Shown here in pieces: positions 42,322 to 51,250 of a DNA stretch of 64,000 nucleotides. Every line of letters begins with the position of its first letter. Positions within the stretch are counted from its first letter, which is position 1. Below the pieces are notes generated by a model. The model had not been told where the DNA came from. It did no database searches and worked only from the letters and a program-made list of their open reading frames with translations. A program made the translations under genes and the position numbers. The DNA comes from an uncultured Chloroflexota bacterium (GTDB lineage: Bacteria; Chloroflexota; UBA4733), in NCBI GenBank assembly GCA_937967325.1, contig CALBSQ010000360.1, positions 1 through 64,000 of the forward strand, given 5' to 3'.

Positions 42322-43457
42322 CGGGTGTCCGGGTCACCGCTGAGCGTCCGGAGCAGATCCCAGCCGTCTTGTGCGGGCATGAGCACGTCGAGCGTGATGA
42401 CATCCGGGCGGGCCTCGCGGGCGAGCCGGAGCGAGCTCGGTCCGGTGCTCGCCTGGAGGATCCGATAGGAGTGATTGCGCAACAGCCGCGAGAAGAGGAA
42501 TGCCACGTCGGGGTTGTCGTCAACCACCAGGAGCGTCCGCAAGCGCGTGACAGGCAACGAGAGGGCAGCCTGGAAGGACATGTCGCCGCGCTGCTCGACA
42601 GCGAGCTGACCGGCTTGCAACTCAATCAGCTTCCGCATCGCGGCGAAGCGAGCGCCGCTCTCAGGTGGCGGCGACACGACCGTCGAACCCGCTCGGGACA
42701 CCGAGATCTCCAAGCTGACGTTCTGGGAGAAGCCGGCCGCGGATACCCGGATCAGCGCTTCGATCCGACTTTCGATCGCGCTTTCGAGCAGGTCGATGAG
42801 CACGTGTCGCAGGACGAGGCGATGCACACGGACCGGAGGCAGGTCGTTCGGGAAGTCGATGTCGACGCGCGCCCCCCGATCCTCGGCCAGCCGGGCCACG
42901 ATGTCCAGGGCATCCTGCATCGCGTCCACAAGACTGACCGGCTCTGTGGATGGCAGCGATCCGATTTTGGTGAGCTCGTCCTGAACAGTCTCTGCAGCGG
43001 AAGCGGTAGCAGTCGCCGGATTCGCATCATCCGCTGCCCGCGGTACGTCGCCCGCCTCTCGGGCCTGAGCGCGGGTTGGGCTCCCCGCGCCGCCTGCCAG
43101 GTTGTTGTAGCGCTCCCAGAGCAATGACGCCACTTCATCGAGCGCCCGGTTACGCTCACGTTGCGCCTGGCGAACGCTGATCTGGAGCTCGCGCGCCGTC
43201 TGCTCGGGCGTGGCTCCTTTAACGTAGCGAAGCTCGAGGTAGCGGTAGCCGCGCCAGGCGGGAGATGAAGGTGGACAGGACAGCGGCGGACGAAAGGCCT
43301 CCACGACACTGAGGAGCAGATGGCGAAGCTCGTCCTCGGACATTGGCTGTCGGCTCCCGAGCAGCGACCTCAGCGGATGGGCTCGCAAATAGGCACGGTC
43401 ATACAGGTGAGCGAGCGCGTCGCGCACGTAGCCGGCAAACACGTCGGGGCTCAACAT
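42174..43457 (-). CDS. Response regulator with an N-terminal sigma-region-4-like HTH and a C-terminal receiver
   Basis: The 427-residue protein has an unusual order. It starts with a helical region (VRDALAHLYDRAYLRAHPL), then a sigma-70 region 4-like HTH (LRYVKGATPEQTARELQISV), a linker, a degenerate HATPase-like domain (LRHVLIDLLESAIESRI), and a C-terminal receiver with LLVVDDNPDV, phospho-D357 in TLDVLMPAQDG, and FLDKPVT. ATG 43457 is my choice; ATG 43493 is possible and neither has a strong Shine-Dalgarno. It faces the hybrid kinase gene tail to tail with a 148-nt overlap and is a likely partner. DNA targets unknown. Confidence 0.78.
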   Translation of the reverse strand: MLSPDVFAGYVRDALAHLYDRAYLRAHPLRSLLGSRQPMSEDELRHLLLSVVEAFRPPLSCPPSSPAWRGYRYLELRYVKGATPEQTARELQISVRQAQRERNRALDEVASLLWERYNNLAGGAGSPTRAQAREAGDVPRAADDANPATATASAAETVQDELTKIGSLPSTEPVSLVDAMQDALDIVARLAEDRGARVDIDFPNDLPPVRVHRLVLRHVLIDLLESAIESRIEALIRVSAAGFSQNVSLEISVSRAGSTVVSPPPESGARFAAMRKLIELQAGQLAVEQRGDMSFQAALSLPVTRLRTLLVVDDNPDVAFLFSRLLRNHSYRILQASTGPSSLRLAREARPDVITLDVLMPAQDGWDLLRTLSGDPDTRHIPVIVCSVLPERSLALSLGVAGFLDKPVTREALLTELRRCDASQGPS

Positions 43458-43698
43458 CGACAAGCCGTCCCAAGCGGCCCGACTACCCACCATGCTCTCA
43501 TCGAGGTTGGGATGTCCAGTCTTTGGCCGATTTTGGCCGCACCTTGGCGCTGCGACCGTTGCGTTCCATCGCGTGCCCCCCCTACTATACATTGCACCGA
43601 CGAGGAGACCCTGCCAGCGGGCCGGGCCAAGTGGTGACCTGACCTGTTGGCGCTCACTCTACGGATAGCGCGGTGTCCACAGCGGAGGAATCGGAGAC

Positions 43699-45165
43699 AT
43701 GGCACGGACATTGACCCGACGATCGCTCTTGGGTACAGCCATTATTGGGCTATCGTCGATCGCGGCCGTAGGGCTCGTGGCAGCCTGCGGCCAGACCCTG
43801 GCGCCGGCAGTGTCATCCCAGACGGCGGCGCCAACCACGGCCACGTCGAATACCGCGTCCACGTCGGCGCCCGCGGCCACGTCCGCGCCGACGGGGCAGA
43901 AAGTCACGATCCAGGTATTCAACCGCCAAACGCCCACGAATGAGGCGTGTAAGGGGGCCGCCGCCGATTACATGGCGAAGCATCCGAACGTCACCGTCGA
44001 TTGGCAGAGCGCGCCTCCTGGATCTGACCTGCAGAAGATGCTGGTACTGGCGGCGGCCGGTACCTCGCCGGACATTCAGTGGCAGTGTCTGCTCTGCAAC
44101 TACCAGCAGTTCATCCTCCCGGGGCTGGTGCTCCCGCTTGATCCACTCGTCAACGCTCACAAATACGCCCTCGATACGCAGATGCCCCAGGCGATGACGA
44201 ATGCGAGCGTGAACGGGAAGCTCTACGGACTTCCCAACGCGCTGCACCCGAGCTACCCGTGTGTCATCATCAACAAGACGATGTTCCAGAAGGGCGGCGT
44301 GCCCATACCAGCGCAGGACTGGACGACCGGGCCGCATCCGGGGTGGACGAACTGGACCTTCAACGAAATGAAAAACGCGGCGATCGCCTTGACGAAGAGC
44401 CAGAATGGGCGCACCCTGCAGTGGGGATTCCAGATGCGGGGACCGGCCAACCCCTTCGACGTGATCCAGCAGGCCATCCGCTCCGAGGGCGGGGACATGT
44501 TCAGCTCGGACGGGACAAAGCTCACCTGGAACTCTGACGCCGGCCGCAAGGCCACGACGTACTACGCGGAGCTGTACACAAAGTACAAAGTCGCGCCGCT
44601 CACACCGGATATGCCCACGGGCGGCCCAGATTTGATGGCCTCCGGCAAGGTTGCCATCCGTAACGCCCCGATCTGGGCCATCGAGACGGCTCAATCGACC
44701 TTCAAGGACTTCGAGTGGATGATCTTGCCCGCTCCGCGCGGAACGGCCGGCGCCGATGGCAACGTCGAGCCCAACTTCTTCTCGATCATGAAGGCGAGCA
44801 AGAACCCCGATGTCGCGTTCGATGTCCTGATCGATATCATCGATCCGCGGTGGGGGTGGAAATCGGTCGACCTCGGCGGCATCCCGGGAAGCCAGAAGGA
44901 ATTCTGGGCCGCGGACAGCCGGCTGACCAAGGATCCCAATTTTGCAGTTTTCGCCAAGATGATGAACACCGTTTCGCCCAACGTTCTGCCGCCGAATGGA
45001 CGCCGGGCCGAGCTGGAAACCCAGTGGATATCGGGGATGGATCCGGTCTGGCTCGGCCAGAGTGTCGACACTAACGCGCTGATCGATCAACTGACGCCAA
45101 AGCTCCAGACCATCCTGGATAGCAAGCCCGCCAGTATCCAAGAGCTGTCCGCTCCGCCGAAATAG
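43699..45165 (+). CDS. Tat/lipobox ABC transporter sugar-binding protein
   Basis: The 488-residue protein begins with a Tat signal (TRRSLLGTAIIGLSS) and lipobox VAAC. An Ala/Thr/Ser linker and a family 1 solute-binding domain follow (VTIQVFNRQTPTNEAC, DIQWQCLLCNYQQF, KLYGLPNALHPSY). It is the receptor for the two permeases that follow (17-nt gap). ATG 43699 is preceded by GGAGGAATCGGAG. The substrate is probably an oligosaccharide, judging by family. Confidence 0.9.
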   Translation: MARTLTRRSLLGTAIIGLSSIAAVGLVAACGQTLAPAVSSQTAAPTTATSNTASTSAPAATSAPTGQKVTIQVFNRQTPTNEACKGAAADYMAKHPNVTVDWQSAPPGSDLQKMLVLAAAGTSPDIQWQCLLCNYQQFILPGLVLPLDPLVNAHKYALDTQMPQAMTNASVNGKLYGLPNALHPSYPCVIINKTMFQKGGVPIPAQDWTTGPHPGWTNWTFNEMKNAAIALTKSQNGRTLQWGFQMRGPANPFDVIQQAIRSEGGDMFSSDGTKLTWNSDAGRKATTYYAELYTKYKVAPLTPDMPTGGPDLMASGKVAIRNAPIWAIETAQSTFKDFEWMILPAPRGTAGADGNVEPNFFSIMKASKNPDVAFDVLIDIIDPRWGWKSVDLGGIPGSQKEFWAADSRLTKDPNFAVFAKMMNTVSPNVLPPNGRRAELETQWISGMDPVWLGQSVDTNALIDQLTPKLQTILDSKPASIQELSAPPK

Positions 45166-45182
45166 CGACAGGACGGGCTAGC

Positions 45183-46109
45183 GTGGGCATGATGCTTAGG
45201 CGCCGACGTGTCTCCTTGAGCCGGAAAGAAGCGCTCCTGGGATACGCCTACGTCAGTCCGTGGCTGGCCGGCTTCGTGATCTTCACGGCCGGTCCGCTCA
45301 TCGTGTCGGCGTATCTGAGCTTGACGGATTACCAGATCTTAGTGGCGCCGAGATTCGTGGGACTGGCCAACTACGCGCACGCGCTGAGCGGCGCCGACAG
45401 TACCTTCTGGCCGGCCGTCTACAACACGATCTATTTCGCGGTAATCTTCGTGCCCCTGAGCATCGCGGGATCGTTGGCGGCGGCGCTGCTGCTTAACGTG
45501 GGCATCCCCGGCCAGGCGGTCTTCCGCACGATGTTCTTCATACCGTCCATCACCCCCGTGATCGCGGCGGTGTTCGTCTGGATCTGGATTCTCAGCCCTG
45601 ACTTTGGTCCGCTCAACAATCTCCTCTATGCCGTCGGCATCCAGGGACCGGGGTGGCTGGGCTCACCGCTCTGGTCCAAGCCTGCCCTCATCCTTATGGC
45701 GCTCTGGAGCGCGATTGGCGGCAGCACGATGATCATCTTCCTCGCCGGGCTCAAGGGCGTCCCGACGGAGCTGTATGAGGCATCGGACATCGACGGCGCC
45801 AGCACTTGGCAAAAGTTCCTCAACGTGACGCTGCCGATGCTGTCGCCTACGGTGTTCTTCAACCTTGTGGTCGGGCTCATCGGGGCGCTGCGCGTGTTCA
45901 CGGCGGCCTATGTCGCGACCAACGGCGGCCCGATGAACTCGACCATGTTCTACATGCTCTATCTGTTCAACGACGCATTCAAATACCTCTACATGGGATA
46001 CGCCTCCGCGCTGGCCTGGTTGTTCGTATTGGTCGCCTTGGCGCTCGTGGTGACCCAGGTCTGGATTGGCAGGAAGTGGGTGTACTACGAAGGAGAGGTG
46101 CAGCGCTGA
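45183..46109 (+). CDS. Sugar ABC transporter permease, MalF-type
   Basis: The 308-residue integral membrane protein has six hydrophobic helices and the permease EAA loop EASDIDGASTWQKFLNVTLP (about residues 200-220) that contacts the ATPase. The N-terminal VSPWLAGFVIFTAGPLI is typical of the MalF branch. GTG 45183 starts 17 nt after the binding-protein stop. Its TGA stop overlaps the candidate CTG start of the second permease. An ATPase gene is absent from the cluster and may be shared from elsewhere. Confidence 0.92.
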   Translation: MGMMLRRRRVSLSRKEALLGYAYVSPWLAGFVIFTAGPLIVSAYLSLTDYQILVAPRFVGLANYAHALSGADSTFWPAVYNTIYFAVIFVPLSIAGSLAAALLLNVGIPGQAVFRTMFFIPSITPVIAAVFVWIWILSPDFGPLNNLLYAVGIQGPGWLGSPLWSKPALILMALWSAIGGSTMIIFLAGLKGVPTELYEASDIDGASTWQKFLNVTLPMLSPTVFFNLVVGLIGALRVFTAAYVATNGGPMNSTMFYMLYLFNDAFKYLYMGYASALAWLFVLVALALVVTQVWIGRKWVYYEGEVQR

Positions 46110-47032
46110 GGGTAGAACAGGCCGAGCGCCTTCTCGAAGGGCAGGCGTCGGAGCTCTCGAAGTCGAAACCAAGCCTGCTGCACCGTCGGTCGGCGCGAGG
46201 TGTCGCGCTGAAGGCGATGGTCTACGTGCTGGCGATCCTGCTCGGGCTGGTGTTCATGGTCCCGTTCATATTCGCGCTGACCGGTTCCCTCATGTCCCCG
46301 GCGGAGCTGTACGTGATCCCGCCCCGCTGGATTCCGAGCAAGCTGCTTTGGGGAAACTATGCCACGGTCTGGAGCATGGTGCCTTTCGCCTTGTATATCC
46401 GCAACACCCTCACCATCACGACCTTGTCGATGGCCGGGCAGGTCGCGTCGTGCTCCCTGGTGGCGTATGGGTTTGCTCGTTTCCGCTTTCCGGGACGGAA
46501 TGTCCTCTTCATCATCCTCCTAGGGACGATGATCATGCCCAGTGAGGTGCTCACCATCCCGCAGTTCCTGCTCTTCAAGCGGCTGGGCTGGATCAACACG
46601 TTCCTGCCCCTGATCGTCCCGAGCTATTTCGGTGTCAGCGCCTTCACGATCTTCCTGCTGCGGCAGTTCTTCCTGACGCTCCCTCGCGACCTCGACGAGG
46701 CGGCCAGAATCGACGGGGCCAGCACCCTGCGCGTCCTGATGCAGCTGCTGCTGCCGTTGTCCAAGCCGGCGCTGGCCACCGTGGCGATTCTCGGGTTCAT
46801 CTACCACTGGAACGACTTCTTCATGCCGCTCATCTACCTGAGCAGCGACAAGCTCTATACCGTCGCCCTGGGCCTGAATTACTTCCGGTCGGTATCCACC
46901 GAAGCCGGCCCGCCAATGGCCCACCTGCTCATGGGAGCCTCAATCATCGTGACGCTACCGGTCATCGTCGTGTTCTTCAGCCTCCAGCGGTACTTCGTCC
47001 AGGGAATCGTGATGTCCGGCATCAAGGCGTGA
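46106..47032 (+). CDS. Sugar ABC transporter permease, MalG-type, with a possible CTG start
   Basis: The MalG-like protein (308 residues from CTG, 271 from ATG 46217) has six TM helices and the EAA loop EAARIDGASTLRVLMQLLLP. From 46106 to 46216 there is coding-like sequence (LHRRSARGVALKAMVYVL) but no ATG, GTG or TTG. CTG 46106 overlaps the first permease's TGA (CTGA) and lies 7 nt behind AAGGAGAGG, an excellent site that no other start uses. ATG 46217 has only AAGG 2 nt upstream. I favour CTG; the ATG start would remove cytoplasmic residues usual before TM1. Translational coupling is likely. Confidence 0.85.
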   Translation: MRVEQAERLLEGQASELSKSKPSLLHRRSARGVALKAMVYVLAILLGLVFMVPFIFALTGSLMSPAELYVIPPRWIPSKLLWGNYATVWSMVPFALYIRNTLTITTLSMAGQVASCSLVAYGFARFRFPGRNVLFIILLGTMIMPSEVLTIPQFLLFKRLGWINTFLPLIVPSYFGVSAFTIFLLRQFFLTLPRDLDEAARIDGASTLRVLMQLLLPLSKPALATVAILGFIYHWNDFFMPLIYLSSDKLYTVALGLNYFRSVSTEAGPPMAHLLMGASIIVTLPVIVVFFSLQRYFVQGIVMSGIKA

Positions 47033-48993
47033 CCGGCAGCGCACTCGGCTTCCATCCCTATCTCGACGGCCACTACGACGCGTCGATTCAACTGCAGCTG
47101 CACATCTACCGGCGCTCCGAGGCGGCGTTCGAGCGTTGGGAGCGCCACAAGGACAGAATCAGCACGCTGGCGCAGGTCGAGGAATGGCAGCGGTACGTGC
47201 GCGAGCGTGCCCTCGCTGCCATCGGCGGGCTGCCCGCCAGTGATACCCCGCTGGAGCCGGAAATTGTGGGCGCGCTGCCTGGTGATGGCTACGCTGTCGA
47301 GAACGTCATCTTCCAGAGCCTTCCGCGGGTCTACGTGACGGCCAACCTGTACCTGCCGCGCCGCCGTACCGGCCGGACCGGCGCCGTCCTGCTGGTCCAC
47401 GGGCACCAGGAGTTCCCCAGGACCGAGCCCGAGTACCAGGCCGTCTGCCAGCGTCTGGTCAGGAACGGCCTGGTCGTCCTGGCGATCGATCCGCTCGGTC
47501 AGGGCGAGCGGAAGGGCTACCTGGATGAGCGCGGAGCGCCGCTCGTCCGGGCCGGCACGGCCGAGCACACCTACGCCGGCATGCAGTGCTGGTGGCTGGG
47601 GCAGTCGATCGCCCGCTACTTCGTCCAGGACGCACGCCGCGCCATTGACTACCTATGCACGAGGCCAGAGGTCGACCCGGCGCGCATCGGGATCACCGGC
47701 AACAGCGGGGGTGGCACGCAGAGCACCTGGATGATGCTCCTCGATCCGCGTCTCGCTGCCGCGGCGCCCGGCACCTATATCCTCCGCCGTCGGGAGTACA
47801 TGTGGACCGGCCAGTCCCAGGACGCGGAGCAGGTCGTCCCGGGCGGGACTGCCGCCGGGATCGACCACGAGGACTTCCTGATCGCGATGGCGCCGCGACC
47901 GGTGCTCGTCCTCGCGGCCGACTACGATTGGTTCAGCATCGAAGGCGCCATCGCCACTGTGGAGCGGGCGCGCCGGATCTACCGGCTGCTCGGCAAGGAG
48001 GAGAACATCGGTCTCGCCCGGTCTCGGAGCACCCACCAGTACCACCCGGTCCTGGCTCGCGCGGCGACGGAGTTCTTCGCACGGCATTTCCTGGGCGCCG
48101 ACCCCGGCGCGGTCGATCACACCGAACCCAAACCCGTCGATCCTCAGCTCTTGACCTGCACCCGCTCCGGCCAGGTGCTCATCGACCGCCCCCACACCCG
48201 GCGCGTCTTCGACCTGAACCTGGCGGAGTATCGCGCGCTGCCACTCAAAGCGGCGGACCCGGGTCGTCGCGCCGAAGCCGCGCGGTCGTGGCTCACCTCC
48301 GCGGTGACTCACGATCGCCAACCGACGGAGTTCCATGCGCGCTGGCTGCCCGGGCCGGAGGAAGCCGGCGTGTCGGTGATGCACGGCTACTGGTGGTCGG
48401 AGCCCGACGTGCTCAACGCCGGGGTGCTGCTGCGCCCCGCCGCGGGCGACTACACGAGTCTGCTGCTTGCGCTCTTCGATCAGGGCGCCTCCGACATTGA
48501 GGAGTGGCGAGACTGGCTGCTGGCCAGGGTGGGGGATGGGCAGGCGGTCCTTGTCCTGGACGTCCGGGGCACGGGCGCCATCGCTCCGCATCCGCTCAAC
48601 GCGCGGCCATACGAGGGTCATCACGGCACGATCTACAAGCTGCTGACCGACCTGCTTTGCCTGGGCGACAGCCTGGAGGCGATGCGGATCTACGATGTCC
48701 TGCGGGCGGTGGATCTGGTCGGCGCCGACCTCGAGGTCGATCTGGGAGAGCGTCCAATTCACCTTTTCGGTGTCGGTCGGGGCGCCTTCCACGGATACCT
48801 GGCAGCCTCCCTGGCTACTCGCATCCGTCAGGTAAGCCTCCAAGGCATCGCGCCCGATCCTCGGACGGTGGTAACAACCCGCCTATATCCCCCGGATCCA
48901 ACCTGGCATTGCTTGCTGCCGGGGATGCCGAGACAATTCGACCTCACCGACCTCCAGCCGCTATTCGCTGGGCGGCAGCTTTCCTTCGAGTGA
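47029..48993 (+). CDS. Alpha/beta-hydrolase family protein with a second degenerate hydrolase half
   Basis: The 654-residue protein overlaps the permease stop by 4 nt (GTGA). The N-terminal half is an alpha/beta hydrolase: VLLVHGHQEFPR (oxyanion region), the nucleophile elbow ITGNSGGGTQS, acid candidate LAADYDWFSIEG, and histidine THQYHP. It resembles acetyl-xylan-esterase/prolyl-oligopeptidase-like enzymes. The second half has a similar fold outline (VLDVRGTGAIAP) but its elbow reads LFGVGRGAFHG, with no serine. In the operon with a sugar importer it may deacylate or cleave the imported compound. No signal peptide, so cytosolic. Confidence 0.8.
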   Translation: MTGSALGFHPYLDGHYDASIQLQLHIYRRSEAAFERWERHKDRISTLAQVEEWQRYVRERALAAIGGLPASDTPLEPEIVGALPGDGYAVENVIFQSLPRVYVTANLYLPRRRTGRTGAVLLVHGHQEFPRTEPEYQAVCQRLVRNGLVVLAIDPLGQGERKGYLDERGAPLVRAGTAEHTYAGMQCWWLGQSIARYFVQDARRAIDYLCTRPEVDPARIGITGNSGGGTQSTWMMLLDPRLAAAAPGTYILRRREYMWTGQSQDAEQVVPGGTAAGIDHEDFLIAMAPRPVLVLAADYDWFSIEGAIATVERARRIYRLLGKEENIGLARSRSTHQYHPVLARAATEFFARHFLGADPGAVDHTEPKPVDPQLLTCTRSGQVLIDRPHTRRVFDLNLAEYRALPLKAADPGRRAEAARSWLTSAVTHDRQPTEFHARWLPGPEEAGVSVMHGYWWSEPDVLNAGVLLRPAAGDYTSLLLALFDQGASDIEEWRDWLLARVGDGQAVLVLDVRGTGAIAPHPLNARPYEGHHGTIYKLLTDLLCLGDSLEAMRIYDVLRAVDLVGADLEVDLGERPIHLFGVGRGAFHGYLAASLATRIRQVSLQGIAPDPRTVVTTRLYPPDPTWHCLLPGMPRQFDLTDLQPLFAGRQLSFE

Positions 48994-49071
48994 TCCAAAC
49001 CGGTTGGGAGGGGACGCGGTGAGCGTATCGATGCCTTAGGACAGTGTTCATGCACCGCCGTGTGCGTTGAT

Positions 49072-50268
49072 TCACGGCGATGAGAGGTTTCCAATGACAG
49101 CCGCGACGGCCTCGGCGGCGGCATCCAGTGCTGCTGGCCGCATCAGGTCGATCGTGTCCAGTGCCGTATGGATCGGTAAGCGGGAGTAGTCGTCCAGGAA
49201 GGCCAGCGCCGGCACGTCGGGCAGATGAAAGGCGGTCCTGGCCGATGGGTGCTCCGAGCGATCGTGTACGGTCCAGTTCGGGAGCGGCCGGAGGAGGTCC
49301 AGTGCCCTTTCCTTCTCTTGCCGCCGCTCGGACGGCCAGCCCAGGACGTGGACGATGGGCGGCCCCGCGACCGTGCCCACGCAATCCACCTCGATCACGG
49401 CTCGCGTCTGGCGCACCGCGACCGGATTGCGACGCACGTACTCCACGGCGCCCAGGTTGCCCGCGTGGCGGCCGTATTCCTCCGCCCCATAGGCGACGAA
49501 ATCGATCCCGAAGCGGCGCCGGCCGGCCGCGCTGAACGCCTCGCACAGCGCCAGCACCACCGCCGTGCCGGATGCATTGTCCGTCGCGCCGGCGACGCCG
49601 GCCGCCGTGTCATAGTGCGCCGCCACGGTGAGGTGCTCCGGCTCATCGCCGGGGATCCGGCCGATAACCGTGTGCCCAGTCGAGGCGTAGCGCCGTGCCC
49701 GAATGCGCAGCCGGACCAGCCTGTCGCCACACTGGCGCAGCCGCTCGCCGACCGAGGGGGCCACCGCGACCGCCGGCACGCGCAGGAACGGATCGCGGAT
49801 CAGCTTCGTGGACACGGCGGCAGTCGGGCTGACGACGACCAGGGCAGCCGGCCGGCGCTCCTCGGCGCTGAGCAGCGTGGGATTCCGGTCAACATTGATC
49901 CTGGTCGCGGCTTCGCCAACGAGCACCAGCGCCTTGCCTTCCAAGTCCGGCTCGAAGTCGAGCTCGCGCCGGTTCGCCACGACTGCCAGCGGCGCTTCGA
50001 GGTCGCAGCCCTCGGTGAAGGTCTGTGCGACGGCGTCTAGCGGCTCGGGACCTGCTTCCCCCAGCAGCGTGAGCTCGGTCGCCTCGTGCTCCCAACTGGG
50101 ACAGGGGAAGTCCTGGACCTCGGTCTGCGCGCCGCTGCGCCGAAATACGCCGGCGATGTACCGCACGGCACGCTCGTCACCAGGCGTCCCGCTCAGACGC
50201 GGGCCGATCTCCTCGCAGAGCACCCGCAGGTGTGCCCAGACCCGCTCATGGTCCAGCAGCATCGGCAT
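49072..50268 (-). CDS. M28 family zinc peptidase
   Basis: The 398-residue protein is a co-catalytic di-zinc aminopeptidase-like enzyme. Ligands and active site appear in VAAHYDTAAGVAGATDNASG (His-Asp-xx-Asp), GAEEYGR (Glu-Glu), VIEVDCVG (Asp) and RLPIHTALDT (His). The middle of the N-terminal half has a PA-domain-like insertion (RPAALVVVSP). ATG 50268 has AAGGAG upstream; longer starts run into sequence with no support. No signal peptide is obvious, so probably intracellular. It is transcribed against the surrounding ABC cluster. Confidence 0.86.
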   Translation of the reverse strand: MPMLLDHERVWAHLRVLCEEIGPRLSGTPGDERAVRYIAGVFRRSGAQTEVQDFPCPSWEHEATELTLLGEAGPEPLDAVAQTFTEGCDLEAPLAVVANRRELDFEPDLEGKALVLVGEAATRINVDRNPTLLSAEERRPAALVVVSPTAAVSTKLIRDPFLRVPAVAVAPSVGERLRQCGDRLVRLRIRARRYASTGHTVIGRIPGDEPEHLTVAAHYDTAAGVAGATDNASGTAVVLALCEAFSAAGRRRFGIDFVAYGAEEYGRHAGNLGAVEYVRRNPVAVRQTRAVIEVDCVGTVAGPPIVHVLGWPSERRQEKERALDLLRPLPNWTVHDRSEHPSARTAFHLPDVPALAFLDDYSRLPIHTALDTIDLMRPAALDAAAEAVAAVIGNLSSP

Positions 50269-50474
50269 GTTGATCGTCTCCTTGCCTGGCAACGGCCCTG
50301 ATGGCACGTACTGAGCGCGACACGAAGTCTGCGGGACAGCGTGTAGGAGATGGTAGCCTGAATGCGGCCGAGTGCAAGAGCCCGCGCTCCTCAAACAACG
50401 GGATTGCCGGACCGTAGCAGGTCAACGAGTGTACACTAGGGAAGAACCATACGCTGACGTACGGAGCCACAACA

Positions 50475-50885
50475 ATGGCCGCGACACCCCGCATCAACCT
50501 GGACTTGCCTCCCGATCTCTACACGCGCATCCAGGATGCGGCAGTGCGTAGCGGCCGACCTGTCGAGGCGGTGCTGGTCGCGAGCTTGGACCTGCTCTTC
50601 GGGGCGCCTTCCGTCGATTGGGACCAACGTACGGCGACAATCGATGCCCTCTCTGATGCCGAGTTGTGGGCGTTGGTGTATCGGCGGATAGCCTGGGCCG
50701 ACAGCGCTCGGCTGCGGGAGTTGACGGCGCGCGGCAAACAGGATTCGCTCACAGAGGATGAGCAGACCGAGTTGGCGGCACTGATCGCCGGCGTGGATCG
50801 CCACACCCTGCTCCGCTCGCGGGCCTTGCTCATCCTCCAGGCGCGCGGGTACAACGTTCGGGATCAGTTCCGTCTCGGGGCGTAG
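50475..50885 (+). CDS. Ribbon-helix-helix-like small protein, antitoxin-type
   Basis: The 136-residue protein begins RINLDLPPDLYTRIQDAA, a ribbon-helix-helix-like start. A helical part follows (DAELWALVYRRIAWAD) and LTEDEQTELAALIAGVDRHTLLRSRALLILQARGY. This architecture is common in Chloroflexota and Cyanobacteria as the first member of a two-gene unit with a toxin or nuclease. Here the following frame (GTG at 50886) ends after about 20 codons, so no partner is present. ATG 50475 lacks a strong Shine-Dalgarno. Function unknown. Confidence 0.6.
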   Translation: MAATPRINLDLPPDLYTRIQDAAVRSGRPVEAVLVASLDLLFGAPSVDWDQRTATIDALSDAELWALVYRRIAWADSARLRELTARGKQDSLTEDEQTELAALIAGVDRHTLLRSRALLILQARGYNVRDQFRLGA

Positions 50886-51250
50886 GTGGCCTACATCGAA
50901 GCGCGGCGACTCTGGGTTCAAGCGGGATGGCACCCTCCGCCCGGCTAACCATTGGCACAGCCCGCAGCCGATCTTTGGGCGTGCAGCGGTAGACCGCTCA
51001 GCTCCGTCGTCGGCCAAGCGCCGCTGTGGGACCACCGGCTCGGTGGGCCCCGACGCTGCCACCGCCGCGTACCGCCTCCCTATTACCGATGTTGTAGGAC
51101 GTCTTTTGACAACCTGTACCGGCGACCATATGATCCGAGACGGACGAGCGTGGAGGCAAGCGGAGGCCTCGCCGTGGCCGTTATCGCTTCGGCCGACGCT
51201 GGTGGTCCGGCCGCTTGCCCACGGCGGGGATCCAGGAAAGGGCGGTGTCC
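50886..51250 (+). other. Spacer without a supported gene
   Basis: A GTG directly after the stop of the ribbon-helix-helix gene opens about 20 codons (MAYIEARRLWVQAGWHPP) and then stops. This could be the start of a lost partner gene. The remainder up to the binding-protein start at 51251 shows no coding pattern, hairpin element or clear terminator. Confidence 0.4.

Noticed and set aside
43813..45141. Long antisense open frame (442 codons) opposite the binding protein; similar long frames at 51305-52582, 10624-11856 and 2077-2742
   Set aside because: They are mirror frames of strongly coding GC-rich genes, with no recognisable domain and His/Arg/Asp-rich composition typical of antisense translation.
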